A stretch of DNA of 64,000 nucleotides from Struthidea cinerea (Eukaryota > Chordata > Aves > Passeriformes > Corcoracidae), in assembly GCA_013397865.1 (NCBI GenBank), contig VZTI01001286.1, forward strand, positions 1,610,424-1,674,423, given 5' to 3'. Below the pieces are notes generated by a model. That model ran no database searches. It was not told where the DNA came from and saw only the letters and a list, made by a program, of their open reading frames with translations. The position numbers were made by a program, and so were the translations under genes. The stretch's first letter is position 1, and each line of letters starts with the position of its first letter. This document shows positions 13,005 to 24,700 of this stretch, in pieces.

Positions 13005-13060
13005 TGCCCTTGCTCTTGCCCTTGCCCTTGTCCTTGCCCTTGCCCTTGCCCTTGCCCTTC
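13005..13060. repeat. TGCCCT hexanucleotide repeat
   Basis: Seven CCC runs lie at multiples of 6 bases from 13007 to 13057, with four consecutive uninterrupted units at 13037-13057. The minus strand therefore has GGG runs separated by CAA, which can form a G-quadruplex. A 110-codon minus-strand frame crossing it reads as alternating Arg and Ala purely because of the repeat. Confidence 0.95.
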
Positions 13061-16000
13061 CTCTTTCAAGTAAAAATGTCCTCCAAAGAAACATATTGTT
13101 CTGCCATGTTTCTGGAAAGCCAGAACAGAGAACTCCTAAGTATTTCACCTTGACTCTGGTTGCTGCTGAAAATGCTTAGTAGTTTTCCTTGGTAAAACAC
13201 ATGAAAGGGAATGGGCAGAAGAAGGGAATAGAGTAAAAATAAGAGAGCGCAATAAGAGGACAGATATGGTTCTCGGTTTCCTCATTGTTGTGGTATCTGT
13301 CCCCTCAGATGACTGACTAACTTCAGGTAAGGAAAGAGCAAAGCCAAAAGCAAAGCCAACAAGACAAGGAAACTCAAAACAGCTTGCAGAAAACCAAGAG
13401 GGACTGTTAACTATCCTTTTTTGTATGCTCCATTGCTTGTTCATTGATGCAGATGGGATAGAGTGAATATGGCTGCGAATTTAGCATAAAAAGTGAGAAT
13501 TCAGTTTAATAACACTCAACTCTAGAGAACAGAATAGCTGGTTATAGATTTTAACCATTCAAGATTTACCTATCTTCCATTTGAAAACCGCAGGAGGACT
13601 TAGGTATTCCTCATTGTTTCAGTAGATTTGGTCCAGATCCTTTAGCACTGAAGTATTAATATTAAATCTGCAGATTGGTGTTTAATTTGATTTCATAGAT
13701 CAGTTAGGCAACCAAGGGAGCAGATAATTGGATAGCTGCAGTCTGCTCTTCACTGCAGAGGATCTTATACAAATCTGACAGTCCACTTATTTTTTGGATT
13801 TAGTGGTTGAATAATTCAGTGTAGAGAATAATTTTCAAATGTCGTAATAATTTCTTTGAGTCCTTTAAGTAGAGGAAGCTGGTAACAAAGAAGCCATCAT
13901 CTAATTTCATTTCTAATGTAATTGTGGGTGTTGATGACCATATAAAACCCCTCAGTGACACTGATCAGACCATCTCAAGTGTCATTTCTCTAACATGCAC
14001 GGTTATGACTGGCTTGAATACTTTGGTTCTCCAGTTGAATCCTGGAAACTGGCCTATTGAAGAAGGACAATAAGATCACTGTCTTTGGGATACACTCCCT
14101 CTTGTGGCAATAAGTCACAACAATTGATGTGGTTTACGCACTTTACATCTTTGTTTTTTAAACTGTTGCTGCTACTGTTATTACGTGAGACAATGGTTAT
14201 GCCAGCATTTAGTCTGACTGTTGTAAAGACAAATGAAACACTATTCCAATTCCATTGTGTATCAGTGTATGTTCACATATAGTGTACACATATTGTTAGT
14301 ATATACACAGCAATAAATAGTCACATCACAAATATTTTAACACACTGACTCAGTCTGAAGTAGATGAAAAACAACACCCAAAAAATCTTTCCTAAAATAT
14401 TTCCTGACTACATTTAAAAACCCAACTCATTTTCAAAGGATTTCTTACTGCTGCTAAACTGTCTTATCATTTCAGAGACAGTCTGCTGCAGATTCTCCAT
14501 AGGAATATATAAGACTTTGTAAAACTGGATGCATTTTGCAAAGGTACTGCATGCACTGGTGAATAATGTAGTAGTTAATATTCTGCAGAATGTCAAGCTT
14601 TTTGATTTATGACACCCAGGTTACTTCAGCATAGTGGATAAAGTTTTATTTTTAAGTAACTTGAAATTAAAAATAAATTGGACACTAGAACATGCTTTAA
14701 AATCATGGTCTATTAAAAAAAGTTTTAGATGGAACATAAGGTTATCTGGAATATCCACTGGAATGGGCAGGAGAGTGGCCATATGCTAATGCAGAAGGTG
14801 TGCGTTTGTGGGGTTGTAAGGGTAGAAGCACTTACAGTTCTGTAAGCACAAAATTGAGGGACTCACAAGATTATCTGCCTAGTGGTTAGTGTGCCAGGTA
14901 GAACCCACCTCATAAAAAAATGAGACAAAAACCAGATTATTCTGAGAATTTAATAATTTTGTAGTGAGAGCAGACTAGAAACTGGGTGCAGATGTTTAAG
15001 GAGACAAAAGAACTCACCTGTCCTCTCTGCCTATACTGTCTTTTACCCAGTTCTTTTCCATATGGAAAAAAAACAACTGTGATCATATTATGTACCATGC
15101 AGCAGGAGTGGTAAGATCAGAGAAGCAGAACACAAAAGAATTTGCAGTGTGAACTATGTATACGAAATGTAGGACACAAACAAAAAAAGGATGAACTGTA
15201 ACAATTTTGAAAAAGGTCCTTAAGTCTCCTGTGTTCTGAGCATACAGAAAGTGAAAAAAAATGGTTGTTTCTTTTTCTTCTTCAAGAGTGTTTTATCTTC
15301 TATGAAGAAAAAAATCTGAGTATAAAGAGGGCCTTCCTGACAGCATAAAATGTGTAGCATATGCCAGGTTACAGGGAACCTGTAAAATGTTACTCATTGT
15401 TTTTTTTTCTTGTGCGAGTTTAAACCTTGCAGAGAGACTAAGAGTTGAAAGTACTAAACTACTAAGAATTAAATATACTCATAATTACTTCTGGTAGTGG
15501 TGTCAAAGGAAAAAAAAGCATGGTGATCCCCTTAATTTGGAAATTAACCTCTTGTCTTCATATTCTTTTCCAATTTTATGAAAAAGTGGCTAAAACTAGG
15601 GGGTTTTACCTGGCCTCCTTTAAAATATTATGTTAGATCTCCATTAATGATGTTTTTGGCATAAAGACTAGCGATTGTGGCATCTGCTGTTTAAAAAAAA
15701 AGCAGCAGCACCTCTAAAATCCAGTAATGTCTCCAAATAAAACAAACAAAAAGCGAAGTAATAGAGCAACCAAAAGGTGGCAAACTGATTTGTTGTCTAG
15801 AGACAATCTGAGCACAAAATGGTGCCATTTAAACAAATGTACTGCAATCGAACTGCAAGCTAGATCCATAAGAACAATTGAATGTTAAGTGACATCCCTA
15901 AGAACTCTAAAGAGATTCGTAAGTGAGTTTACAGGGAATACTGAATGAATTGATAATGATAAATTCACTAAATTCTCCTAGCAAATGGCTTCCAGATGTT

Positions 16001-19000
16001 CATTGTTCCTATTATTGCTGGGAATCCAAAGACACATGGACACATATGAGGAGATATGAATATTCTTTCAGACCATTTTAAAATGAGCTACTTCATCCAT
16101 TATGTAGATGCTCTTTATTTTTTTTTCTTTTCCAATATTTCTGTTGATCTAAGGATCACTGTATGAGGACATTTATGAGACTCAAGACTCAAGTATGTTC
16201 TCATTAGGTTTTTGATATGACTAAATGTACTTTTTAAAAAAAATCACACCTCATACTGGTCTGCATAGCAAACACCCAAAGTAATTTAAAAATCTGGAAA
16301 AGATATTACTGACTTGCGTGCAATACAAATTTCATTTATGTGAGAACTGAGAAGGATCTCAGACCTGCTGGGTTTTGTTTGTACCCAATGTCCTTGTGAA
16401 AACTTCTTGTATTCATTACTGCGAAGTACTTCCTTCTTCAAGTGATAGATTTATATTTAGTAATTGATTAAGTCTGAGATTGCTTTTATGCAAATTTAGC
16501 CATCAAAAATGAAACGTGTTTTCTTAGTTTTCTGTGTGGACAATGAAGAGACACGTTTTGCAGAGGGTGTTTCTGCCCATCCCAGAACAGATATCAAAAG
16601 CAGTGGTGATGAGTTTCTTTTTGGGAGTTTGCAATTTGCCTTCACATGGTCTTAGCTTCAGGCCCTCCACAAGGACCCGAGATTATTACCTTCGGTTTGA
16701 CACACAGCTCTAGTCATTGACTTTAAATGAAAGGAATCATACCCTTAAATTATTACAAACATTACAGTGTGAAGGGCCACTCATCCGTCTGCTTGATTCA
16801 ATAACTGGTCTTTGACAGGAGCTTACAAGAGATACTTGGCAGAAGACACAAAAATCAAGCCACGGACAGCTGAGTTTTCTGTATGGTAGTTTTCAAGCTG
16901 GTTAATCAGATCTTGGTTTATGTTTTCAAGCCACTATATGAATATGAATTCCTGCTTTAAGATGTTAAATGTATTAATTATCCTTGAAGATAAAGAACAT
17001 AAAACCCCAAGAAAAGAATTTCATCACTTTGTTTAAGTGTAGCTAAAAAATTGTGCCCCCTATTTCTAAAACAGGGAACATCTGCTGCTCTGAGCTCTAC
17101 CATAGCATAACTCCTGGTGACAAATGAACTCTGTCAGGGCAGGTAGTTCAATGTTGCTTTCTGCCTTGGAAACACAATGTGACCATACTGCTCCTAAGGC
17201 AAATATTATTCTCTCAGAATACTCTGCTCCAAGTTATAATTTGCACATTCCAACCAGTCATGCAATGAAAAGTTAAAGGGAACCTTGTAGAGGAAATCAA
17301 GCATATTGGGTAATGTTTTGTGATACACAGTTCAGTATTAAGCACTGGCAAATAAGATGTATATGATATGAACAGAAATCCCATGTGCATTTGAATACTT
17401 CTTACACATAAGGGCTTTTCTATAATAAATTAGAATGACATAAAAGGACGCCATAATGTACAAAGAAACTGTCACTTAAATTATCCTCTAAACATAGGTA
17501 CTGCGGTTGCACTAAAACTATGATACAACTGCAATCATTTCATGAAAATAATAATGCATATAACCTTGGTCAATGTTAAATAATGACGAAAGGCAGTAAC
17601 CTCTATACAGACGCATTATGCTCCATCGAAATAAAAAAGCATATTAAATATTTGGCTTGTTTATTGTTATTATTCGGCCTATTATTAATTTAAAATTACA
17701 TTTATAATTAATACTGTTAGACTTTACACCTTGAAACAATGCATGACGTTCCTCAGGTAAACAATCTGCCTATACTGCATTTACAGAAATAAACAAATCA
17801 TAAGCTCTTTTACAGAATAAATGAAGGCCTAGTCTATGTTTTGCTTTCAAGAAGTCCTTGGCATTATGTTTCAGAGGTCTATTTAAGAGGTAGGTGGTCA
17901 AACAAGTCAAACTTTAAGAAGCAGGAGGTCAAACTTTGTATTTTCAGAGATTCACAAGCCGAGTACTGAACAATTCCTTATTCTTTTCTGTTGCATTCTT
18001 TCCATTCAGGATGAAAAGCATCAGGCTAGATTCTTCTGGAGGAATCTTGCACAGAAGCTTCAAATTTGTGGGGGTAAGACATTGCAAAGCTCACAAAATT
18101 TGTTGACTTTCTTTAAAACATAAAGGAAATGTGATGTGCAATAGTCAAGCTGACTTCCATTAGACTGCCTAAATATGGTGTACTATCCTTATTTCAGGAA
18201 CCAATGTTGATTTTTTTCTCCTTTATCAGTGTTGTTAAAATGTGCTCTTACCCTCAATTTTTGAGTCAATACTATCACTACAGTGACCCAAAGAATCTAA
18301 TGCTAGACTTTACCAGTCTTATACTGCATTGCAGGAGAGGTTTGTTAGCTTTGAGTGCAATGAGTGGAAAAAGTCAGGTTTATTTTCATAGAGACAGATG
18401 GTGACTGCAAACAGTGCCATCCATCCTACCTTTCTGTGTCTGACTTTATGCAGAGTGTGACTTGAACTCATCCTTGGGCACTGGAATACCTCACTGGCAA
18501 CACTAAAGAAGAAGAAAAGAAACCAGCAATGAATTTCAAGTAGCGCCTCTTAAAGAAATCCAAATATTGTAATATGTCTTCCAGCCCGCTCCTGTTAAAT
18601 CGTTGTGATTCTGCGTTGTCTCCAGTGACATACAATGTTTAGAGCTGAGACTCAAAACACTCCTTCAAAGGCTAAAATCCAACTGGAATTGATAGTTTAA
18701 TTCCAGGGACTTTAATACTATTTTACCTCTTGTTAGCCAGAGGAAATTAAATGCATTGACCTTATGCCTAAATCATATGACTTAATAAGTGGAGTAAATA
18801 TCCTTGAAATAATAATTAAAATGGGGATTTCACATCATTCACTTAAAAAAAAAAGATGTTTAAAAAAATAGTTAGCATGGTATTTTTTAAGTGAAATTTT
18901 TATATTGGTTTCTATGTGTATAAAGTTAGTTAGACCAACAGACTTTATCTATATTGATAAATGTAAAAGTTTGTTGTCTTGGAAAAAAAAGTCCTGCTAT

Positions 19001-19328
19001 GAAAAAAAAAATCATCCTAAAAATGTATAGTTATTCTGAAACTGAGCCAAGCACAATTTTTAAATTAGAGAAGTAGCATTTTGTTAATTGGCATGCTCAC
19101 ATTAAGTATTTAAGATTACAATTAATTACTTTTTATACTCTTAATTGAAACATTACAACATACTTGGTTACTATTTAATTAGAAAACACATTAATTATAT
19201 ATTAAGGTCTTCAATTGTTTATACAGTCAAGCCTCCCCTTTGAAGGGAATTCAGCAGTAAACAAGCCAAGGCTCAGCAGAGCATTCTGGCATGAAGATGC
19301 AGCAACATCGGTGTTGCTGTGACTTACT
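13061..19328. other. Unique AT-rich non-coding stretch
   Basis: No gene and no confident mobile element was recognised in this 6-kb interval. Poly-A and poly-T runs of 7-10 bases are common. The longest frame is 99 codons (13145-13444, minus) and resembles no family I know. Confidence 0.6.
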
Positions 19329-19665
19329 TTGATTTGCATGGGCTAAGCAGTGATCAGTGAACAACTTCATGGGAATTCAGCCGGCACGGCTCCGATGAGT
19401 CACGAGAACAGGCTTCTCTCACTGCACTCGGAGTGCGCTACGTGCACTTGCCCAGATGCAGACAATGTGCAATCACACGGAAAGATGCTGTATTAGCAAT
19501 TACCACAGAAAATCCTCAATGCATAATAAAGGGAAGGAACCAGTTGTAAAGGAAACAAATCTCCTGCCATTAATTTTGTCTGGTGTAGTCTATTCCAGTT
19601 CTCTCAATATTTATTTGTGGATGCTGAAAAGCTGTGGTAGAGAAATCTTTCAGCTTTCTGCAGCA

Positions 19666-19695
19666 TTCTGTGAGAACTTTGCAGTTCTCACAGAA
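19666..19695. repeat. Short perfect hairpin, 13-bp stem, 4-base loop
   Basis: TTCTGTGAGAACT (19666-19678) is the exact reverse complement of 19683-19695, separated by TTGC. Three more pairs form outside it if one A is bulged. It lies inside the probable LTR, upstream of its TATA box. The stem is too short for a confident microRNA call. Confidence 0.8.
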
Positions 19696-19891
19696 GCTAT
19701 GAAAACACTGCTATGGGTTCTTGTAAACTAACTCTTTATCTTGCACCTGGGTTTGTTATGCAAGATTGTTATGATTCTAGCTTTCTGATATTTTGGAACA
19801 AATCTCTTAGAGCTTGACCAATCCCCTCAAGGGGTGGATGGCTGAGCACCCAATTGTCTTATGCCGTTCAACACACTCTTTGCGATCCATG

Positions 19892-19921
19892 CTATAAGAG
19901 ATGAATTAATTAATTAATAAA
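19892..19921 (+). promoter_or_regulatory. LTR core promoter and poly(A) signal
   Basis: CTATAAGAG at 19892-19900 and AATAAA at 19916-19921 form the compact promoter and polyadenylation pair of the probable LTR. The poly(A) signal sits where the R region would begin, the arrangement used by short avian retroviral LTRs. Confidence 0.5.
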
Positions 19922-19989
19922 GGGCAGAACTGCTTCCCTTCTGAACTAAATCGTGACATTCCTTGCCGTCAGTGCCGCTCACAGCGACA

Positions 19990-21702
19990 CTTACTCAAAA
20001 GTAAAAAAAAAAGGATAGTAGTAGCTTTTTACATGTATATTCAAAATATTTTGCCCTTCTTGGAGGCAGTAAATTTTGACAATTTATTCTCTAGCTATAC
20101 ATTAGATTCTTGTATAAAAGGGGAAATAAGTTTAAATATCCTGGAAACAAAAATACACAAGGAAATCTCTACTTTAGAAATACACTGACTTAAAAAAAAA
20201 CAACCAATCAACCAAATGATTAAAAGAAGTAGCAAGACCCAAGCCTGCAAAAGTCTCTTGGCAAGATGCAGGCTTTATGAAAGATACAACTCACAAATAT
20301 TTTAGCAGAAAAAAAAAAATAAGTTCAAAATTTTTGTTAGTCATAAAGGTATCACAGTAACAAAATGGTTTTTTATTCTCTCAGGCGTTCATTGTGTGTT
20401 ACATTGATGTTAGCTTCATACCATACTTGAGTCAAAGTAGAGACTATATAAGGAAAAAGTTCTATTTTCTCCATTCTACTGCTGGATCTTTTTAATTTTT
20501 CACGTATGTATAGTCCTTTATTTTTGTATTTTCATTCTTTTATTTTCCGATCTCTTTTCAAATATAATAAGAATATCAGTTCTAGACTAAACATGTTAGG
20601 ATTCCTTTTCCCTCTTAGATCCCTCTAGTTTTGCTGACATTTTTCTGTGTGTTTGGATTCCAGCAATTTTGTTGTCTCTGCCAGGAGACAGGGGAGTATG
20701 TGAAACTAGGAAACTTGTTGGCTAGACAAGATTTGACTGAATTCCAGCACAGAGCCAATTCTGTGCTTCTTCCTATGGCTGAAGGATGATACATTAACTG
20801 ATAGTGCTATGGTATGTGCACAAACCTTGTAAAGCTTTCCCTAAACACAGGAGAGAAGCAGTTCCCAAAGCTGTACCCCAACGACACAAAAACACAAATC
20901 CAGGAGAAAAAAGTGACAAAAAAAGCCCAGAATATATAAATAATTTTAACGTACGCAGAAAGTTCAAAACTGCTACCTGTGTGAAATCCAGTCTTCACCT
21001 GGAAGGCAAGACATCTGTTATTACTGACTTGATTAAGATTGTACTGCTCAGTCCTGATTTAAAGGAAATTGTGGACTTCAGTTTGAATTTTATCTTCCAC
21101 TGAAATGGAAAGTACAACTAAGTCTGCTTAGCTTTTAGCTCAGGTGTAGTTAAGTAATTTGTGCCAGAAATCAATACAATTCCAAACAATTTAATACAAT
21201 TGTATACAAGAAATATATAAGAAAAAAATGTGCTATAAAACTGACAAACCTGGACAAGTCAAAGGACATGGTATCAAAAATGAGGTTGATGCTCAACCAG
21301 TTTGAACTCCTGAAACTATCTCCATCAGAATAGTCAAGAATTGGCTCCTGGAGCAGCCATGATCCTTTTCTAATTACCATGTCTGTGTCGATGATCATAT
21401 CAAAGAACCTCCTTAGTAGGGAGGCAGGCAGGTGGGAAGAGACGAGTGAAAATATTTTAGGAATAACCTAAGATTTTGGGCCAATTCTACTTCGCTAAAA
21501 TTATATACTAAGGCAGAAGTTCACAAAGCTACTATCAGGATCTAACTGACTGAAAAACAATATAAGCCTTTGTAACAACACTACAAGAGAGCAAAGCAGG
21601 GATACTTCTTCTAACTTTAAGGTCAGTCTGTCTCAGAGATTATAGTGTGATAAGTGTGGATTTACATTCTGCCAGTCAATCTGTTACATACTATTTTATT
21701 TA
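19990..21702. other. Unique AT-rich non-coding stretch
   Basis: No gene was recognised. A 99-codon plus-strand frame (20804-21103) starts with ATG but has no domain, signal peptide or family resemblance that I can see, and a 63-codon frame overlaps it on the other strand. Confidence 0.6.
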
Positions 21703-21747
21703 TACACACACACACACATGTATATACACACTATAATATATATACAG
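21703..21747. repeat. CA/TA dinucleotide microsatellite
   Basis: About eight CA dinucleotides are followed by interrupted TATA and CACA units. This is a typical imperfect dinucleotide microsatellite. Confidence 0.85.
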
Positions 21748-24700
21748 CCTCTTACTCTGCGGCAAATGTGCAGTAGGACACCCATCACCCAATGGAAGTC
21801 TCTACTTCACATTTAATGTGAGAAAACGAATGAGAAAAGTGGTTTCTCTGCAGTACTGGCTAGACTAATACAAAATCATTACACACCTTACAGAGACTTT
21901 TCTCTATGTCAGTTCCTGTGGGACCATGAATGGGCTCTCTCATATTTACATAGCTATAAGGATTTATATTTTGATTTATTAGGAATATGTTTCAACAGAT
22001 TCTATGTCAACTGCATTGGGAACTTGTAGTTAACTGAGTCAAGAGTGAAATTCAATCATAATTTTATATAAAGCAGTGAAAGTGATGGATGTTAAGCTCT
22101 ATCAGGGACATACTACTGTAGTACTATTGTACTGAAGAATATTTCTCAGTCTTACTATGCACTGGGTTTAATCTGTCATTAGATACAACACCATTCAAAA
22201 ATATTTAGAAATAGGTGAAAATTTGATTTATTTAAAATCTAAACAATGCAAATTGTGAAGAGAAACTGAAATACATTAATTTGAATCCCAGTTACTTAAA
22301 TATGCTAGGAGCTTTGCTCTCCCTTAGGATATTTCTGTCATCACATATGACTAGGATTCTAGGGAGCAGGTCTTTTCCTATCTGGAGCTTTATAGTTGTG
22401 TTTGTGATATGAGTCACTTTGTCTTTTCTGTAGCTGATTTAATAAAAGCCTATAGAAAATAAAGTTCTGACACTGAACTTGTCCCAAAAGACTAAAAAAG
22501 ACTGGATATTTCATGATCAAAATTGTTTTTTACTCAAAGTCCCGAGATAAAATACAAATATATAAACCTGCTTCACTACATGAATCTACATATTTCTGTA
22601 TTTTACTGTAAGTGTATATAAATTATGACATGAAAAGTCACTAACGCTTTAAATGTCACTTTAATTTTAGTGAAAATTTTTACAAAACCAATTCAAGAGA
22701 CATACATTTTTGCCTCAAGATAAAACAATGCAACACTACCTTTCTGAAATCAGTATGAATAGATTAAAATAACTGGTTTTGCGTGCCACAGTACATGGTT
22801 GTTTTCATTGCCAGACACAAATGGCATCAGTCTTTCAAGGGGATCACTAGACATGAAACCTAGAAAATGCATACTCCAGAATATGTCATTATAATGACTA
22901 TCCAGTTATCCAAAGCAAATTTTTATGGTGTAGAATATGGTTTTTACTGTGCAAATTCAAAGGTTTATGTTTATTTTGAAGTTGTATTCAAAACGGTGCC
23001 TAATAGTATCTATTTTTTCTTCTTTCTTTATAATATCTGTTAAATCAAAAATACATAATTTAATTCATATTACCTCCTTGTGTAGTCTTTGGAAGAGATG
23101 GAAAAATATAGCCAAAGAACTGGCAATATGATGACAACTATCATATTGTGTGTAATTGTATGTATCACCAAAAAAAACCCAAATAGATAGGGTCATGGAT
23201 TAGAAAAAAAGTATTCTTTAGTAAGATTTGTCTGTTTCTGCTATAAAGCTGTGAACTGGATATCAGGTTTGCTTCTTGACATCAACAGGAAATACAATTT
23301 AGTGAAGAAGGACGTGATAAAAAAACTTGGGTGGGTGTCCCTGTCATGAGGACACCTCCACTGTCGCAGCAATGTTCTCTGGGGTGCATTTGGACCTTCT
23401 ACTTCACTGTTATTCCTGCTACAAGGCAGTAGAGAGGGAAAGCCGTGGAAAGGAATTTGTGTAAAAAATGGTTTGGCTTAAAGATCTCAGACTGCCAGAA
23501 TCTTCTGAAGCAGATAGTCCAAAAATTATAGTCTTAACATATCTAGCAAGGCACAATGCATTTGTTTAACAAAAATCTAGCTAGCTTTCAAGGATAAAAC
23601 TATTAATAATCAGTAATTTCAGTCAGAGCAATTACAGAGAACTACATAACTACAGACAGGACACAATATTAATCTGAATTTACAAAATAGATGTTTCTGT
23701 CACATACAGAATCACAGAGGGAAAGAAGACAGAAAAATATTTACCATGTAAGAAAGAGAGCAGGTTGTAAAAAACAAAAGCCACCTGCCAAATAAGCTCT
23801 TTAGGAATGTAAATACATGTTTTTGCCAAATTTACATCTGTTCATAGAGGAAAAGCATGATGAGAAAATTCATCAGCAAACAGAAAATTTCCAGAGAGGA
23901 ACATTAGGAGTCAGCAGATAATACTGACACATAAATATGCATATTGTAGGCAGAAATTAAAGAATGTTAAATTTTCAAACCAGAAGTCTAACACATGAAA
24001 AAATTTCTGTATTGCATTTTTAATACCTATATTGAGATCCATTTTAGCTGCCCAGGTCACTCAAAGTATCTCCAGTGGACATTAGCTACCACAAAATTTC
24101 TGGAGTTGAATTTCAGGGCAGGTAAACTAGTCTTTGTCAAGGACATAGAATCTGGATTGCCATTATTTTTTTACAAAACTGTAGAAAAGAGAGTATAGAG
24201 ATATTCCAAACCTGCTGATGTCTGAGTAGGCAACAGATCCTTGGAAAGCCCTAGGAAGCCCCAAAGTGGCTTAAAGACAACCTTGTATTTCTTGATCCCA
24301 TCACTGGTACAGTGTAAAAATAAGACCCTTTTTTTATTCTAAAGAAATATTTGGCTACCGTTTTGTTACCAATTACTCAAGGTATCAAATACATATTTGA
24401 GATATTATAAGGAAAGGGGTATCTCTGTTACCCTGATTCCCAGTCCTCAAAAATGCTTCATATAATTTATGATGATAGAAGATTATTAGGTATATCTTTT
24501 GCATAATTTCTTGATAAAGGGGTGGTTCCCACTTACAAATGAAGCAATTTTAATGTGTTGTTGTTTATTCACTTTGCATTCTATTTTGGCAATTTAAAAT
24601 AACCTTGCTATTGCGATTAGTAAATAGTAACGCCTCTTTACACTTGACAACAGGGCTCACTGTAAATGAGAATCATACAGGGTGTAAAGGGAGCACAAAC

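Larger units (their letters stand above)
19329..19989 (+). mobile_element. Probable solo LTR, ERVK/alpharetrovirus-like
   Basis: The 3' part is the stronger evidence. A TATA box (CTATAAGAG, 19892-19900) is followed after only about 20 bases by AATAAA (19916-19921). A short U5-like segment then ends GCGACA at 19989. Such close TATA-to-AATAAA spacing is typical of avian alpharetrovirus-type LTRs. An octamer motif (ATTTGCAT, 19332-19339) and an AP-1 site (TGAGTCA, 19396-19402) fit an upstream enhancer. The hexamer CTTACT occurs just left of the proposed start (19323-19328) and just right of the end (19990-19995), the 6-bp duplication expected of this class. The left end begins TT instead of TG, so that boundary is uncertain. 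The right half is more secure. No primer-binding site or internal genes follow. Confidence 0.5.

Noticed and set aside
12816..13148. 110-codon minus-strand frame with Arg-Ala repeats
   Set aside because: It is the translation of the TGCCCT hexamer repeat. The flanking parts have no recognisable family.
20804..21103. 99-codon plus-strand frame with a Lys-rich middle
   Set aside because: No recognisable domain or splice-site framing, and an antisense frame of similar quality overlaps it.
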